64,000 bases of DNA from Pseudomonadota bacterium. GTDB lineage: Bacteria; Pseudomonadota; Gammaproteobacteria; Burkholderiales; Gallionellaceae. Position numbers and translations under genes: made by a program. Location of the stretch: NCBI GenBank assembly GCA_021787435.1, contig JAJYLY010000006.1:110720-174719 (forward strand). The letters run 5' to 3'. Positions 15,229 to 25,892 of this stretch are shown here, piece after piece (within the stretch, counting starts at the first letter, position 1; each line of letters begins with the position of its first letter). The notes under the pieces are model-generated. The model searched no databases and was not told the origin of the DNA. It saw only the letters and a list, made by a program, of their open reading frames with translations.

Positions 15229-16932
15229 ATGGAGATGACCGGCGCGGAAATAACCATCCGTTGTTTGCAGGAAGAAGGGGTCGAGTTCGTATTCGGCTAC
15301 CCGGGCGGTGCAGTACTGCACATTTACGACGCGCTTTTCCAGCAGGATAAGGTCAAGCATATTCTGGTGCGCCATGAGCAGGCGGCTGTACATGCGGCCG
15401 ATGGTTATGCGCGCTGTTCAGACAAGGCAGGCGTGGTTCTCGTGACCTCTGGCCCCGGCATCACCAATGCGGTGACCGGTATTGCGACGGCCTATATGGA
15501 CTCCATTCCGATGGTCGTGATCAGCGGCCAGGTGCCAACCTATGCGATAGGCGAGGATGCTTTCCAGGAAGTCGATGCGGTCGGCATCACGCGCCCCTGC
15601 GTCAAGCACAATTTTCTGGTCAAGGACGTAAAGGATATCGCCTCGACCATCAAGAAGGCATTTTATCTGGCAAAATCCGGGCGCCCCGGGCCGGTTCTGG
15701 TGGACATACCTAAGGATATTTCCAATCAGAAATGCGGGTTTGTTTATCCTGACAGTATTACGATACGCGCCTACCAGCCGCCGGGACGCGGCGACAGCGA
15801 ACAGATCAGGCAGGCGGCGGAGCTGCTGATGCAGGCGCGCCGTCCGATGATCTATGCGGGCGGCGGCGTGGTGCTTTCGGGTTCTTCCGCTGAGCTGACC
15901 GATCTTGTGAAACTGACGGGATTCCCCTGCACCAATACCCTGATGGGTTTGGGCGGTTATCCAGCCACAGACAGGCAGTTCGTCGGGATGCTGGGCATGC
16001 ATGGCACCTATGAAGCCAACATGGCAATGCAGCATTGCGATGTGCTGGTGGCCATCGGCGCGCGTTTCGACGATCGGGTGATTGGTAATGTTGAGCATTT
16101 TGCTCAAGTGTCTCGCAAGATCATACATATCGACATCGATCCTTCATCGATTGCCAAGCGCGTCAAGGTGGATGTGCCCATCGTCGGCGATTTGAAGCTG
16201 GTTCTGGAAGAATTGCTCGCCGTGTTGCGAAGAAGAGAGAAAAAAGCCGGCGATATTGCCGACTGGTGGAAGCAGATCGAGGAGTGGCGTGAGTTCGGAG
16301 GCGGTCTGCGCTACAAGAATTCTTCCGAAATCATCAAGCCGCAATTCGTGATCGAGACGCTCTATAAGCTCACAGGCGGCGATGCCTATGTCACGTCAGA
16401 CGTGGGGCAGCACCAGATGTGGGCCGCGCAGTACTACAAATTTAACCATCCGCGCCGCTGGATCAATTCGGGGGGGCTGGGCACCATGGGCTTCGGGTTG
16501 CCGGCTGCGATGGGCGTGCAGCTCATGCATCCCGATGCGACGGTGGCCTGCGTGACGGGCGAGGGCAGCATACAGATGAATATCCAGGAGCTGTCCACCT
16601 GCCTTCAATATCGTCTGCCCATCAAGGTGCTGTCGCTGAACAACCGTTATCTGGGCATGGTGCGCCAGTGGCAGCAGTTTTTCCACGGTAACCGTTTTTC
16701 GGAGTCCTATATGGATGCGCTCCCTGATTTCGTCAAGCTGGCCGAAGCCTATGGTCACATCGGCATGCGTATCGATCAGCCGTCGGATGTTGAGCCGGCG
16801 ATGAAGGAAGCCTTTGCGCGCAAGAACGATCTGGTGTTCATGGACTTCCGCACCGATCCTGCCGAAAACGTCTACCCCATGGTGCCGGGCGGCAAGGGAT
16901 TGTCTGAAGTCGTATTATCGGAGGATCTGTGA
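15229..16932 (+). CDS. ilvB: Acetolactate synthase, large (catalytic) subunit
   Basis: A ThDP-dependent enzyme that joins two pyruvates to acetolactate, or pyruvate and 2-ketobutyrate to acetohydroxybutyrate, as the first common step of valine, leucine and isoleucine synthesis. About 567 residues, the usual length. It shows EFVFGYPGGAVL near the start, the catalytic glutamate in RHEQAAVHAADGYAR, the FAD-domain stretch, and the C-terminal thiamine motif GEGSIQMNIQELST. I take the ATG at 15229; an ATG two codons later and a GTG three codons earlier are alternatives. The stop overlaps the ilvH start (TGATG), so the two subunits are made together. Confidence 0.96.
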   Translation: MEMTGAEITIRCLQEEGVEFVFGYPGGAVLHIYDALFQQDKVKHILVRHEQAAVHAADGYARCSDKAGVVLVTSGPGITNAVTGIATAYMDSIPMVVISGQVPTYAIGEDAFQEVDAVGITRPCVKHNFLVKDVKDIASTIKKAFYLAKSGRPGPVLVDIPKDISNQKCGFVYPDSITIRAYQPPGRGDSEQIRQAAELLMQARRPMIYAGGGVVLSGSSAELTDLVKLTGFPCTNTLMGLGGYPATDRQFVGMLGMHGTYEANMAMQHCDVLVAIGARFDDRVIGNVEHFAQVSRKIIHIDIDPSSIAKRVKVDVPIVGDLKLVLEELLAVLRRREKKAGDIADWWKQIEEWREFGGGLRYKNSSEIIKPQFVIETLYKLTGGDAYVTSDVGQHQMWAAQYYKFNHPRRWINSGGLGTMGFGLPAAMGVQLMHPDATVACVTGEGSIQMNIQELSTCLQYRLPIKVLSLNNRYLGMVRQWQQFFHGNRFSESYMDALPDFVKLAEAYGHIGMRIDQPSDVEPAMKEAFARKNDLVFMDFRTDPAENVYPMVPGGKGLSEVVLSEDL

Positions 16933-17423
16933 TGCGCCATATCATTTCTTTGCTGATGGAAAACGAAGCGGGTGCGCTTTCGCGCGTTGCGGGGCTTTTT
17001 TCTGCGCGCGGTTATAATATCGAATCACTCACGGTGGCCCCCACCGAAGAAGCAACCTTGTCGCGCATGACCATCGTCACTAGCGGTTCGGATGCGGTCA
17101 TCGAGCAGATCACCAAGCAGCTGAACAAGCTGATCGACGTGGTGTCCGTGATGGACCTGAGCGAAGGGGAGCATATCGAACGCGAATTGATGCTGGTCAA
17201 GACGCGTGCAGAAGGCGAGGCGCGGGAAGAGTTGAAGCGCATGACGGATATTTTCCGCGGCCGTATTCTGGATGTGTCGGATCACACCTATACCATTGAG
17301 CTGACCGGATCGAGAACCAAGCTAGACAGTTTCATCGGTGCCATTGGACGCGAGCTGATACTGGAAACGGTGCGCACCGGTGTTTCGGGCATCGGGCGCG
17401 GCAACAGGATTTTAAGCCTGTAG
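16932..17423 (+). CDS. ilvH: Acetolactate synthase, small regulatory subunit
   Basis: A 163-residue protein with an N-terminal ACT domain (RHIISLLMENEAGALSRVAG at 2-21, then ARGYNIESLTV) that binds valine for feedback control of IlvB, and the conserved C-terminal half (VRTGVSGIGRG). It activates the large subunit and makes it valine-sensitive. The ATG at 16932 overlaps the ilvB stop. It is followed by a 75-bp spacer before ilvC that contains a weak GGTAGC/GCTACC inverted repeat (17426-17431 and 17458-17463) but no convincing terminator. Confidence 0.95.
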   Translation: MRHIISLLMENEAGALSRVAGLFSARGYNIESLTVAPTEEATLSRMTIVTSGSDAVIEQITKQLNKLIDVVSVMDLSEGEHIERELMLVKTRAEGEAREELKRMTDIFRGRILDVSDHTYTIELTGSRTKLDSFIGAIGRELILETVRTGVSGIGRGNRILSL

Positions 17424-17489
17424 CGGGTAGCAAATACATTAAAGCTATCGGCTACGCGCTACCGGCTGTTTATTAATTTTTTAATTTGA

Positions 17490-18515
<1,026 letters not shown>

Positions 18516-18531
18516 TAGGGCTGAGGAGCGG

Positions 18532-18567
18532 GGATTGAGGATTGAGTAACACCTCGCTCCTCAATCC
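18532..18567 (+). promoter_or_regulatory. Hairpin between ilvC and psd
   Basis: GGATTGAGGA at 18532-18541 pairs perfectly with TCCTCAATCC at 18558-18567 (10-bp stem, 16-nt loop). There is no uridine run after it, so it is not a standard intrinsic terminator. It could protect the ilvC 3' end or act as a processing site in the ilv-psd transcript. Confidence 0.45.
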
Positions 18568-18582
18568 TCGCGCCTGGATCCT

Positions 18583-19236
18583 ATGAATAACTATCCTCAT
18601 CCCATTATCGCCCGCGAGGGCTGGCCTTTTCTGGCAGGCATACTTGCCCTTGCCTTACTGACTTCATATTTTATCGGAGGTTTTGCCGCATTTCTGGTCT
18701 GGCTCATTGCGCTTTTCGTGCTGCAATTCTTTCGCGATCCGGGTCGCGAGATTCCGAAAGATGTGGGTGTGATACTGTCTCCTGCTGACGGGCGTGTGAT
18801 CAAGGTGGAGCGTGCGCAGGATCCTTACGGGCAGCGTGATGCAATCCTGGTCAGCGTGTTCATGAACGTGTTCAACGTGCATTCCAACCGCAGTCCCGTG
18901 GACGGCAGGATTGAAAAGATACAGTATTACCCCGGCAAGTTTTTCAATGCGGATCTGGACAAGGCCTCATTGGAAAATGAACGCAACGCGATTGTGCTGA
19001 CAACTCCCGATCAGCAGACAGTGACTTTTGTGCAGGTTGCAGGATTGATCGCCCGGCGCATCCTGTGTTACGTGAAGGCAGGCGATGAGCTTTCGCGCGG
19101 CCAGCGTTACGGCTTCATCCGCTTCGGTTCGCGTGTGGATGTGTATTTGCCACTTACTGCGCATGTGAAGGTGAGCATCGGCGACAAGGTCGCTGCCACG
19201 ACGACGATACTGGCAGTGCTGGAACAAAACGGTTAA
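18583..19236 (+). CDS. psd: Phosphatidylserine decarboxylase proenzyme (short type)
   Basis: A 217-residue proenzyme that converts phosphatidylserine to phosphatidylethanolamine at the inner membrane. Two N-terminal hydrophobic segments (about 14-50) anchor it. ILSPADGRV (66-74) and HSNRSPVDG are family signatures. The self-cleavage site that generates the pyruvoyl group is the Gly-Ser in IRFGSRVDV near residue 182. The enzyme belongs to the short form found in many betaproteobacteria rather than the longer E. coli type. It lies 9 bp before pssA, so two consecutive steps of phospholipid synthesis are co-encoded. Confidence 0.92.
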   Translation: MNNYPHPIIAREGWPFLAGILALALLTSYFIGGFAAFLVWLIALFVLQFFRDPGREIPKDVGVILSPADGRVIKVERAQDPYGQRDAILVSVFMNVFNVHSNRSPVDGRIEKIQYYPGKFFNADLDKASLENERNAIVLTTPDQQTVTFVQVAGLIARRILCYVKAGDELSRGQRYGFIRFGSRVDVYLPLTAHVKVSIGDKVAATTTILAVLEQNG

Positions 19237-19245
19237 TCTGGTGCC

Positions 19246-19977
19246 ATGGACGAATACAACAAACCGATGAACCTGCGCCGCCGAGGCATTTACCTGCTGC
19301 CCAACCTGTTCACGACGGGTGCATTGTTCGCAGGTTTTTATGCGATCGTGCAGGCGATGAATGAAAAGTTCGAGCATGCGGCGGTTGCGATTTTCATCGC
19401 AATGGTGCTGGACGGCCTTGATGGGCGCGTGGCGCGCATGACACATACGCAGAGCGAATTCGGCGCGGAGTACGACAGCCTGTCCGATATGGTTTCGTTC
19501 GGTGTCGCACCCGCTTTGGTCATATACGAGTGGGCGCTGAAGGGCATGGGGAAATGGGGCTGGTTTGCAGCCTTCATCTATTGCGTGGCGACTGCATTGC
19601 GTCTTGCGCGATTCAATACAAACATCGACGTGGTCGACAAGCATTATTTCCAGGGGTTGCCCAGTCCTGCTGCTGCGGCACTGGTTGCGGGATTCGTCTG
19701 GGTGATGCTGGATTCGGGTTTTGACGGCGAATCGCTGCGCTGGTATGCCGCCGTGCTGACCGTATTTGCGGGGCTTAGCATGGTCAGCAATCTGCCTTTT
19801 TACAGTTTCAAGACCATCAACATGAGGAAGAGCGTGCCATTTCTGGTGATCTTCCTGATTGCATTGTTCTTTGTGCTGATCTCAAGCGATCCGCCCATCG
19901 TGTTGTTCGGCCTGTTCCTTTGCTATGCGCTGTCGGGTTTTGTGTTGTGGTTGATGCGTCAGCGTGCAAAATCCTGA
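19246..19977 (+). CDS. pssA: CDP-diacylglycerol-serine O-phosphatidyltransferase
   Basis: A 243-residue integral membrane enzyme that makes phosphatidylserine from CDP-diacylglycerol and serine. It shows the CDP-alcohol phosphotransferase signature DG-x2-AR-x8-G-x3-D-x3-D as DGLDGRVAR followed by EFGAEYDSLSD (about 60-86), and about seven hydrophobic segments afterwards. It directly precedes leuA with an 85-bp gap and follows psd, whose product consumes phosphatidylserine. Confidence 0.93.
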   Translation: MDEYNKPMNLRRRGIYLLPNLFTTGALFAGFYAIVQAMNEKFEHAAVAIFIAMVLDGLDGRVARMTHTQSEFGAEYDSLSDMVSFGVAPALVIYEWALKGMGKWGWFAAFIYCVATALRLARFNTNIDVVDKHYFQGLPSPAAAALVAGFVWVMLDSGFDGESLRWYAAVLTVFAGLSMVSNLPFYSFKTINMRKSVPFLVIFLIALFFVLISSDPPIVLFGLFLCYALSGFVLWLMRQRAKS

Positions 19978-20062
19978 ATTCCGGCATGTTCGTCAAGTCT
20001 TTTACCCCACAACGATTCGTCCTTGCAGTCGCACGGCCTAGTCCATCCATCGGGAGTTTTTC

Positions 20063-21598
20063 ATGACAGACCAGTTGATCATCTTTGATACGACCTTGCG
20101 CGATGGTGAGCAAAGTCCCGGGGCGTCCATGACCCGGGAAAAGAAGATACGCATTGCTCGGCAGTTGGAAAAACTGGGCGTGGACGTGATCGAAGCGGGT
20201 TTTGCCGCAGCGAGCCCGGGAGACTTCGAGGCGGTGAAGGCAATCGCCGAAACGGTCAAGGATTCCACCGTGTGTTCGCTTGCGCGCGCCAGCGAAAATG
20301 ACGTGCGCCGAGCGGGTGAGGCGATCAAGCCTGCCAAGTCGGGCCGCATCCATACGTTCATTGCGACGAGCCCGATACACATGCAGCACAAATTGCGCAT
20401 GAACGAGGAACAAGTTGTCGAGCGTGCGATTGCAGCCGTCAAATGGGCGCTGGAATACACCGACGACGTGGAATTCTCGGCAGAAGATGCGGTGCGCTCA
20501 GACATGGATTTCTTGGTGCGGGTGTTCGATGAGGTGATCAAGGCAGGAGCCAAGACGCTCAATGTGCCGGACACGGTAGGCTATTCCATTCCTGCCGCGT
20601 GGGGCGAGCGCATCAGGCAGCTGATTGCGCGCGTGCCGAACTCGGACAGGGTCATTTGGTCTACGCATTGTCATAACGATCTGGGCCTGGCTGTGGCCAA
20701 CTCCCTGGCTGCAGTGATGAATGGCGCGCGCCAGGTCGAGTGCACCATCAACGGTCTGGGTGAGCGCGCAGGAAATGCTTCGCTTGAGGAAATCGTGATG
20801 GCGGTGAAAACGCGCAGGGACGTTTTCAACCTGGATACGCGCATCGACACCACGCAGATCGTGACCACCTCCAAGCTGGTCTCCAGCATCACCGGCTACC
20901 CTGTGCAACCCAACAAGGCGATCGTCGGCGCGAATGCCTTTGCGCATGAATCCGGCATTCATCAGGACGGTATATTGAAACATCGCGAAACTTACGAGAT
21001 TATGCGCGCGGAGGACGTGGGCTGGAATGCCAACAAACTCACTCTGGGCAAGCTCTCGGGGCGCAATGCGCTGCGTTCGCGTTTTGCTGAGCTTAACATC
21101 GAATTTGCAAACGACGAGGCGTTCAATACCGCCTTTTCGCGTTTCAAGGAACTGGCCGATCGCAAGAGTGAAATCTTCGATGAAGACCTGCAGGCGCTGG
21201 TGAGCGATGAGGAAATCGCCGAGGTGAGCGACCATTATCATCTGGTCTCACTCAGAGCGCACAGCGAAACCGGCATCCTCCCCGTTGCAAAAGTGGTGAT
21301 GAACATCGGCAAGAAACAGTTTGATGCCGAGATGCAGGGCGGCGGGCCGGTCGATGCGGCATTCAAGGCGATCGAGAAAATCGTGCATAGCGGCACGGAG
21401 TTGCAGCTTTATTCGGTGAACAACATCACCAGCGGCACCGATGCGCAAGGCGAGGTGACGGTGCGCCTGGCAAAGGGCGGACGCATCGTCAACGGGCAGG
21501 GCGCGGATACGGACATCGTGGTGGCTTCTGCCAAGGCTTATCTGAATGCGTTGAACAAGCTCCACAGCAATGCAGAACGCGCTCACCCGCAGGTCTGA
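20063..21598 (+). CDS. leuA: 2-isopropylmalate synthase
   Basis: A 511-residue enzyme that condenses acetyl-CoA with 2-ketoisovalerate, the committed step of leucine synthesis. The N-terminal TIM barrel shows [12 protein letters not shown] (9-20) and the metal-binding histidines in [12 protein letters not shown] (about 200-211). [11 protein letters not shown] and [12 protein letters not shown] follow. The C-terminal LeuA regulatory dimer domain (from about 390) provides leucine feedback inhibition. A GGGAG ribosome-binding site precedes the ATG. It completes the branched-chain block started by ilvB. Confidence 0.96.
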   Translation: MTDQLIIFDTTLRDGEQSPGASMTREKKIRIARQLEKLGVDVIEAGFAAASPGDFEAVKAIAETVKDSTVCSLARASENDVRRAGEAIKPAKSGRIHTFIATSPIHMQHKLRMNEEQVVERAIAAVKWALEYTDDVEFSAEDAVRSDMDFLVRVFDEVIKAGAKTLNVPDTVGYSIPAAWGERIRQLIARVPNSDRVIWSTHCHNDLGLAVANSLAAVMNGARQVECTINGLGERAGNASLEEIVMAVKTRRDVFNLDTRIDTTQIVTTSKLVSSITGYPVQPNKAIVGANAFAHESGIHQDGILKHRETYEIMRAEDVGWNANKLTLGKLSGRNALRSRFAELNIEFANDEAFNTAFSRFKELADRKSEIFDEDLQALVSDEEIAEVSDHYHLVSLRAHSETGILPVAKVVMNIGKKQFDAEMQGGGPVDAAFKAIEKIVHSGTELQLYSVNNITSGTDAQGEVTVRLAKGGRIVNGQGADTDIVVASAKAYLNALNKLHSNAERAHPQV

Positions 21599-21618
21599 TC
21601 TGATCGGGAGTGCAGAGG

Positions 21619-22878
21619 ATGGCGTTGAGTCGCAACGATTATCGAACCCTGCTGCTGTCCGCGCTGGGCGGTGCGCTGGAATTTTATGATTTCGTGATTT
21701 TCGTGTTCTTTGCGGCGTTGATCGCAAAGCTGTTCTTCCCGCAAGACATGCCTGACTGGTTAAGGCAGCTTCAGACCTTCGGCATCTTTGCGGCAGGTTA
21801 CCTTGCAAGGCCTTTGGGCGGCATCGTGATGGCTCACTTTGGCGATACGTTGGGACGCAAGCAGATGTTCATGCTGAGCATACTCCTGATGTCCCTGCCA
21901 ACGCTTGCGATCGGCCTTTTGCCTACGTATGCCGCGATCGGCGTATGGGCGCCGTTGCTACTTTTGCTGCTGCGCATCATGCAGGGCGCTGCGATCGGCG
22001 GGGAAGTGCCTGGCGCATGGGTGTTCGTCTCCGAGCATGTTCATGCGCGCCATGTCGGTGTCGCCTGCGGGATACTCACTGCGGGTCTGACCGGAGGCAT
22101 ACTGCTTGGATCATTGGTCGCAACTTCCATGCATCAGCTCTATATGCCGGAAGCGCTGCTTGCAAGGGGGTGGCGGATGCCTTTCATCCTGGGCGGCCTG
22201 TTCGGCCTGATTTCAGTGTGGTTGAGGCAATGGCTGCATGAGACGCCGGTATTCAGGGAAATGCAGACAAGGCAGAAACTGGCCTCAGAGCTGCCGTTGA
22301 AGGCCGTGATCAGGGATCACCGCGCAAGCGTCATCCTGACGATGGTCATGACCTGGCTTCTGTCGGCGGCCATCGTGGTGATGATACTAATGACACCGGT
22401 GCTGGTGCAGAAACTGTATGCCGTTCCTGCGGTGGCTGCATTGCAGGCGAACAGCATCGCGACCCTGGCCTTGAGCCTGGGATGCATCTCGTTTGGTGCG
22501 CTGTCCGATCGTTTCGGTGCTGGGCGCGTGCTGATGGCAGGCTGCGCGATGCTGGGTTACACCGCGATGCTGTTCTACCATGAGCTGTCTGTTTCGCAGG
22601 AACATATCGATTCATTGTATGCGCTGTGCGGATTTTTTGTCGGCGTGATCGGGGTGGTGCCGAGTGTGGCCGTGCGCGCTTTCCCGCCCGAGGTGAGATT
22701 CTCTGGGCTTTCGTTTTCCTATAACGTGGCCTATGCCGTGTTCGGCGGACTCACGCCGGTGCTGGTTTCCATGCTGTTGCCGCTGGATGCGCTGGCGCCG
22801 GCGCATTACGTATTGGCATTGGGTTTTGTCGGAATGCTGACAGGCTGGTATCTGTACCGGCGGGAACGTCAGGCATGA
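21619..22878 (+). CDS. MFS transporter, metabolite:H+ symporter type
   Basis: About 419 residues with 12 predicted membrane segments. The early LSALGGALEFYDFVIFVFFA and PLGGIVMAHFGDTLGRKQMF are typical of the metabolite:proton symporter branch of the major facilitator superfamily (proline, citrate and similar substrates). The substrate cannot be told. The ATG at 21619 is preferred over GTG at 21610 because GGGAG is correctly spaced for the former. It starts about 20 bp after leuA and is followed by a hairpin. Confidence 0.8.
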   Translation: MALSRNDYRTLLLSALGGALEFYDFVIFVFFAALIAKLFFPQDMPDWLRQLQTFGIFAAGYLARPLGGIVMAHFGDTLGRKQMFMLSILLMSLPTLAIGLLPTYAAIGVWAPLLLLLLRIMQGAAIGGEVPGAWVFVSEHVHARHVGVACGILTAGLTGGILLGSLVATSMHQLYMPEALLARGWRMPFILGGLFGLISVWLRQWLHETPVFREMQTRQKLASELPLKAVIRDHRASVILTMVMTWLLSAAIVVMILMTPVLVQKLYAVPAVAALQANSIATLALSLGCISFGALSDRFGAGRVLMAGCAMLGYTAMLFYHELSVSQEHIDSLYALCGFFVGVIGVVPSVAVRAFPPEVRFSGLSFSYNVAYAVFGGLTPVLVSMLLPLDALAPAHYVLALGFVGMLTGWYLYRRERQA

Positions 22879-22897
22879 GGCTCGTTCAAGAGGGGTG

Positions 22898-22925
22898 CGG
22901 GCTGCTCAAAATTCAAAACAGCCCG
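22898..22925 (+). terminator. Hairpin after the MFS gene, before ispB
   Basis: CGGGCTG at 22898-22904 and CAGCCCG at 22919-22925 form a perfect 7-bp GC-rich stem with a 14-nt A-rich loop. The following bases are only moderately T-rich (ATCATTTATG), so it is a possible, not certain, terminator separating leuA-MFS from ispB. Confidence 0.45.
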
Positions 22926-22979
22926 ATCATTTATGCGACAATATCAAATTGATCGAGTCGTCAGTTGATAGGACAAAAA

Positions 22980-23948
22980 GTGTTTTTAGATAATTTCAAC
23001 CAGTTGTTGGCGCAGGACATGAAGGCGGTCGATCAGGTCATACGCGACCGGCTGCATTCGGAAGTGCTGCTTGTGAACCAGGTCGGCGAATACATCGTCA
23101 ACAGCGGCGGAAAGCGCCTGCGTCCTGCCTTGGTGGTGCTCTCATCCCATGCCTTTTCCTATTGCGGCACTGAACACCACGATCTGGCCGCAGTAGTCGA
23201 ATTCATACATACCGCAACGCTGTTGCATGACGATGTGGTGGATGAGTCCGACCTGCGCCGCGGCCGAAAGACAGCCAACGCGCTGTTTGGCAATGCGGCT
23301 TCGGTTCTGGTTGGCGATTTTCTGTATTCGCGCGCCTTCCAGATGATGGTCGAGGTGGGGCAGATGCGCGTGATGCAGACATTGGCCGATGCGACCAACG
23401 TGATCGCAGAGGGGGAGGTATTGCAGCTCTTGAACTGCAACAACGCAGATGTGGATGCCGACAACTACATGCGCGTGATCCACTACAAGACGGCAAAGTT
23501 GTTCGAGGCCGCGATGCGGCTGGGCGCGATTCTGGGCAAGGCTGATGCGAAGATGGAAGCAGAGGCCGCTACCTACGGCATGCACCTGGGTACGGCCTTC
23601 CAGCTTATCGACGATGTGCTGGATTATTCGGCCGATGAGCAGGCAACAGGCAAGCATCTGGGCGATGATTTGAGCGAGGGGAAACCCACGTTGCCGCTGA
23701 TTTTTGCGATGCAGCATGGCACGGTTGAACAGGCGGCTATCGTGCGCGCAGCGATAGAACAGGGTGATGTGGGCAAGTTTGCCGATGTGCTTAAGATCAT
23801 CCGTGAGACGGGTGCGCTGGACTTTACGCGCCTGCAAGCCATGCGTGAAGTGGAACTGGCCTGTACTGCGATTGCCGACTGGCCTGGTTCAAAGTACAAG
23901 GAATGCCTGATAGAATTGGCGCACTTTGCCGCTACGAGGCAATACTGA
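22980..23948 (+). CDS. ispB: Octaprenyl diphosphate synthase
   Basis: A trans-prenyl transferase of about 322 residues that builds the ubiquinone side chain. It has both aspartate-rich motifs: HDDVVDESD with RRG (first DDxxD, near residue 84) and LIDDVLDY (second, near 211). GTG at 22980 is taken as the start because AGGA lies 6 nt upstream; TTG at 22965 is the alternative. It is followed directly by a tRNA gene. Confidence 0.93.
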   Translation: MFLDNFNQLLAQDMKAVDQVIRDRLHSEVLLVNQVGEYIVNSGGKRLRPALVVLSSHAFSYCGTEHHDLAAVVEFIHTATLLHDDVVDESDLRRGRKTANALFGNAASVLVGDFLYSRAFQMMVEVGQMRVMQTLADATNVIAEGEVLQLLNCNNADVDADNYMRVIHYKTAKLFEAAMRLGAILGKADAKMEAEAATYGMHLGTAFQLIDDVLDYSADEQATGKHLGDDLSEGKPTLPLIFAMQHGTVEQAAIVRAAIEQGDVGKFADVLKIIRETGALDFTRLQAMREVELACTAIADWPGSKYKECLIELAHFAATRQY

Positions 23949-23952
23949 AAAA

Positions 23953-24029
23953 CGGGGTGTAGCTCAGCCTGGTAGAGTGCTACGTTCGGGACGTAGAAGC
24001 CGGAGGTTCGAATCCTCTCACCCCGACCA
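23953..24029 (+). tRNA. tRNA-Pro (CGG anticodon), CCA encoded
   Basis: A 77-nt cloverleaf. The acceptor stem CGGGGTG pairs with CACCCCG; the D arm contains AGCTCAGCCTGGTAGAG; the anticodon stem CTACG/CGTAG encloses loop TTCGGGA with anticodon CGG at 23987-23989; the T arm GGAGGTTCGAATCCTC is canonical. The discriminator A and a genomically encoded CCA end the gene. It decodes proline CCG codons. Confidence 0.97.
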
Positions 24030-24056
24030 GAACTGGTCGACAGTATCGGAGTCTCC

Positions 24057-24263
24057 ATGAGTCGTTTGATTTTTTTGTTTGCGATTGCGGCATTGGTCTA
24101 TCTGCTGCTCAAATCCTATCGCAAGGATGGAAGCGCAAACAGGGAACCAGAGGACATGGTGCGCTGCGCGCATTGCGGCGTTCATTTTCCTGTGAGTGAA
24201 AGCGTGCGCGATGGGGACTTGTATTTTTGCAGTGCTGCTCACCGTGATGCCCATCGGACCTAG
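24057..24263 (+). CDS. PP0621-family small zinc-ribbon membrane protein
   Basis: A 68-residue protein: one N-terminal transmembrane segment (LIFLFAIAALVYLLLKSY), then a small metal-binding region with CAHCG (C37/C40) and a C-terminal CSAAH. The function is unknown. Its position immediately upstream of pilS, with the TAG stop touching the next gene, is conserved in betaproteobacteria as far as I recall. Confidence 0.72.
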   Translation: MSRLIFLFAIAALVYLLLKSYRKDGSANREPEDMVRCAHCGVHFPVSESVRDGDLYFCSAAHRDAHRT

Positions 24264-24266
24264 GTG

Positions 24267-25892
24267 ATGCGTAAGGTGAATGCGCAGGTTGTCGATTACA
24301 CGCCTATCGAGTTCTGGCGTGCTCTGAACTATTTCAATCTTTATCGCTTCGCGCTGGCTGTTTTCATCATTGTTCTGACCTGGATTTCTGACGTTCATTC
24401 GCTGTATGGTGAGGACAGGGGGGGGGTGTTTGAGATCACGGCCTGGCTATATGCGCTGAGCGTACTGTTGTCATTCACGCTTTTGCGACGGCGCTGGATA
24501 CGCTTCTCCTGGCAACTGGCAGTGCAGGTATGCAGCGATATTGCAGCCCTGACTGTGCTGAATTATGCCAGCGGCGGTGTTTTGAGTAGCGTCGGCCTGC
24601 TGTTGATGGTTTCGATGGCGGTGGCGGGCATCATCAGCCGCGGTAAAGTCACGCTGTTTTTTGCAGCATTGGCGAGCATCGCGGCGCTGCTTGAGCATGC
24701 TTATGCGGTATTTTATGACGGCGCTCCCGCTATGGAATATATCCAGGTCGGGTTTTTGTGCATGGCTTATTTTGCAGCTGCGGGGCTTGCGCACAAGCTG
24801 GCCCGCTATGCGCTGGAAAATCAGAATCTGGCGCAGCGTCGCGGCAGGGATTTGATCGGCATGGCCGAGGCGAACCGACTGGTGATGCGCGATATGCAGG
24901 ATGGCGTGATGGTATTGGACGAGCACGACAGGATCGCGCAGATGAATCCCAGTGCTGCGCAAATGCTGCATAAAACAGGGATATCGGGGCGCCTGCTGTC
25001 GGAGAGTTTTCCGCTGCTCTATGAGCAGTATGCGTTGTGGAAAAGCAATGTCCTTAGCGGTCGCGAAACATTGCAGCTGGATGGTGGTCTGCAGGCAAGG
25101 CTGCGTTTTGTGGGGGTGGAGCGCCACGCATCACAAGGGGCCGTGATCTTCCTGGAGGACATGCAGCATGTGCAGGCAGAGGCGCAGCAGATCAAGCTTG
25201 CGGCACTGGGCAGGTTGACTGCAAACCTGGCCCATGAAGTGCGCAATCCGCTCTCTGCGATCAGCTATGCGACAGAGTTGCTGCAGGAGGAAACGCATGA
25301 CGCCAGGCAGGAAAGATTGCTGCATCTGATTCGGGAGAATACGCAACGCATCAATCGCATCGTCGAGGATGTGATGCAGTTGAACCGGCGTGATCGTGCA
25401 AGGCCTGAAACTTTCGACCTGGCCGCGTTGCTGCCGGGTTTTGCGGATGAGTTTGCACAGGCTGAGCGCGTCGAGCCTGGCGTGCTGACGCTCAAGGTCG
25501 GGCAGGTCGGCATTGTCACCTTTGACCGCGGGCATTTTTGTCAGGTATTGTGGAATCTTTGCCGCAATGCTTTATATTATGGAAAACATGCATCAGGCAG
25601 CTTGATGCTGCTGGCGTCTTTGGATCGCGGGCGCGTGACGCTGGAAGTGCAGGACGATGGGCCGGGCGTTTTGCCGGAGCACCGCTCTAGGCTGTTCGAG
25701 CCATTTTTTACGACTGCCGAGCAGGGGACCGGGCTTGGGTTGTACATTGCGAAAGAGCTTTGCGAAGCCAACGGGGCATGGCTGGAATATCATGATGCGG
25801 AGCACAGCGGGCGTCAACAGGGTGCTTGCTTTCGTATTATATTTGGTGAAAGACGCTTCATGAAGAGACCGGTGCGCGAACATGGCGGATAA
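24267..25892 (+). CDS. pilS: Sensor histidine kinase PilS
   Basis: About 541 residues. Six N-terminal membrane segments occupy residues 20-185. A PAS-like region follows (DGVMVLDEHDRIAQMN, about 212-227), then the phospho-acceptor histidine in LTANLAHEVRNPLSAI (about 323) and the HATPase domain with NALYYG, DDGPGV and TGLGLYI motifs. PilS senses membrane signals, classically pilin levels, and phosphorylates PilR to control type IV pilus genes. The ATG at 24267 is preceded by an in-frame GTG. Its 3' end overlaps pilR by 11 bp. No pilus structural genes are present in the window. Confidence 0.9.
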   Translation: MRKVNAQVVDYTPIEFWRALNYFNLYRFALAVFIIVLTWISDVHSLYGEDRGGVFEITAWLYALSVLLSFTLLRRRWIRFSWQLAVQVCSDIAALTVLNYASGGVLSSVGLLLMVSMAVAGIISRGKVTLFFAALASIAALLEHAYAVFYDGAPAMEYIQVGFLCMAYFAAAGLAHKLARYALENQNLAQRRGRDLIGMAEANRLVMRDMQDGVMVLDEHDRIAQMNPSAAQMLHKTGISGRLLSESFPLLYEQYALWKSNVLSGRETLQLDGGLQARLRFVGVERHASQGAVIFLEDMQHVQAEAQQIKLAALGRLTANLAHEVRNPLSAISYATELLQEETHDARQERLLHLIRENTQRINRIVEDVMQLNRRDRARPETFDLAALLPGFADEFAQAERVEPGVLTLKVGQVGIVTFDRGHFCQVLWNLCRNALYYGKHASGSLMLLASLDRGRVTLEVQDDGPGVLPEHRSRLFEPFFTTAEQGTGLGLYIAKELCEANGAWLEYHDAEHSGRQQGACFRIIFGERRFMKRPVREHGG

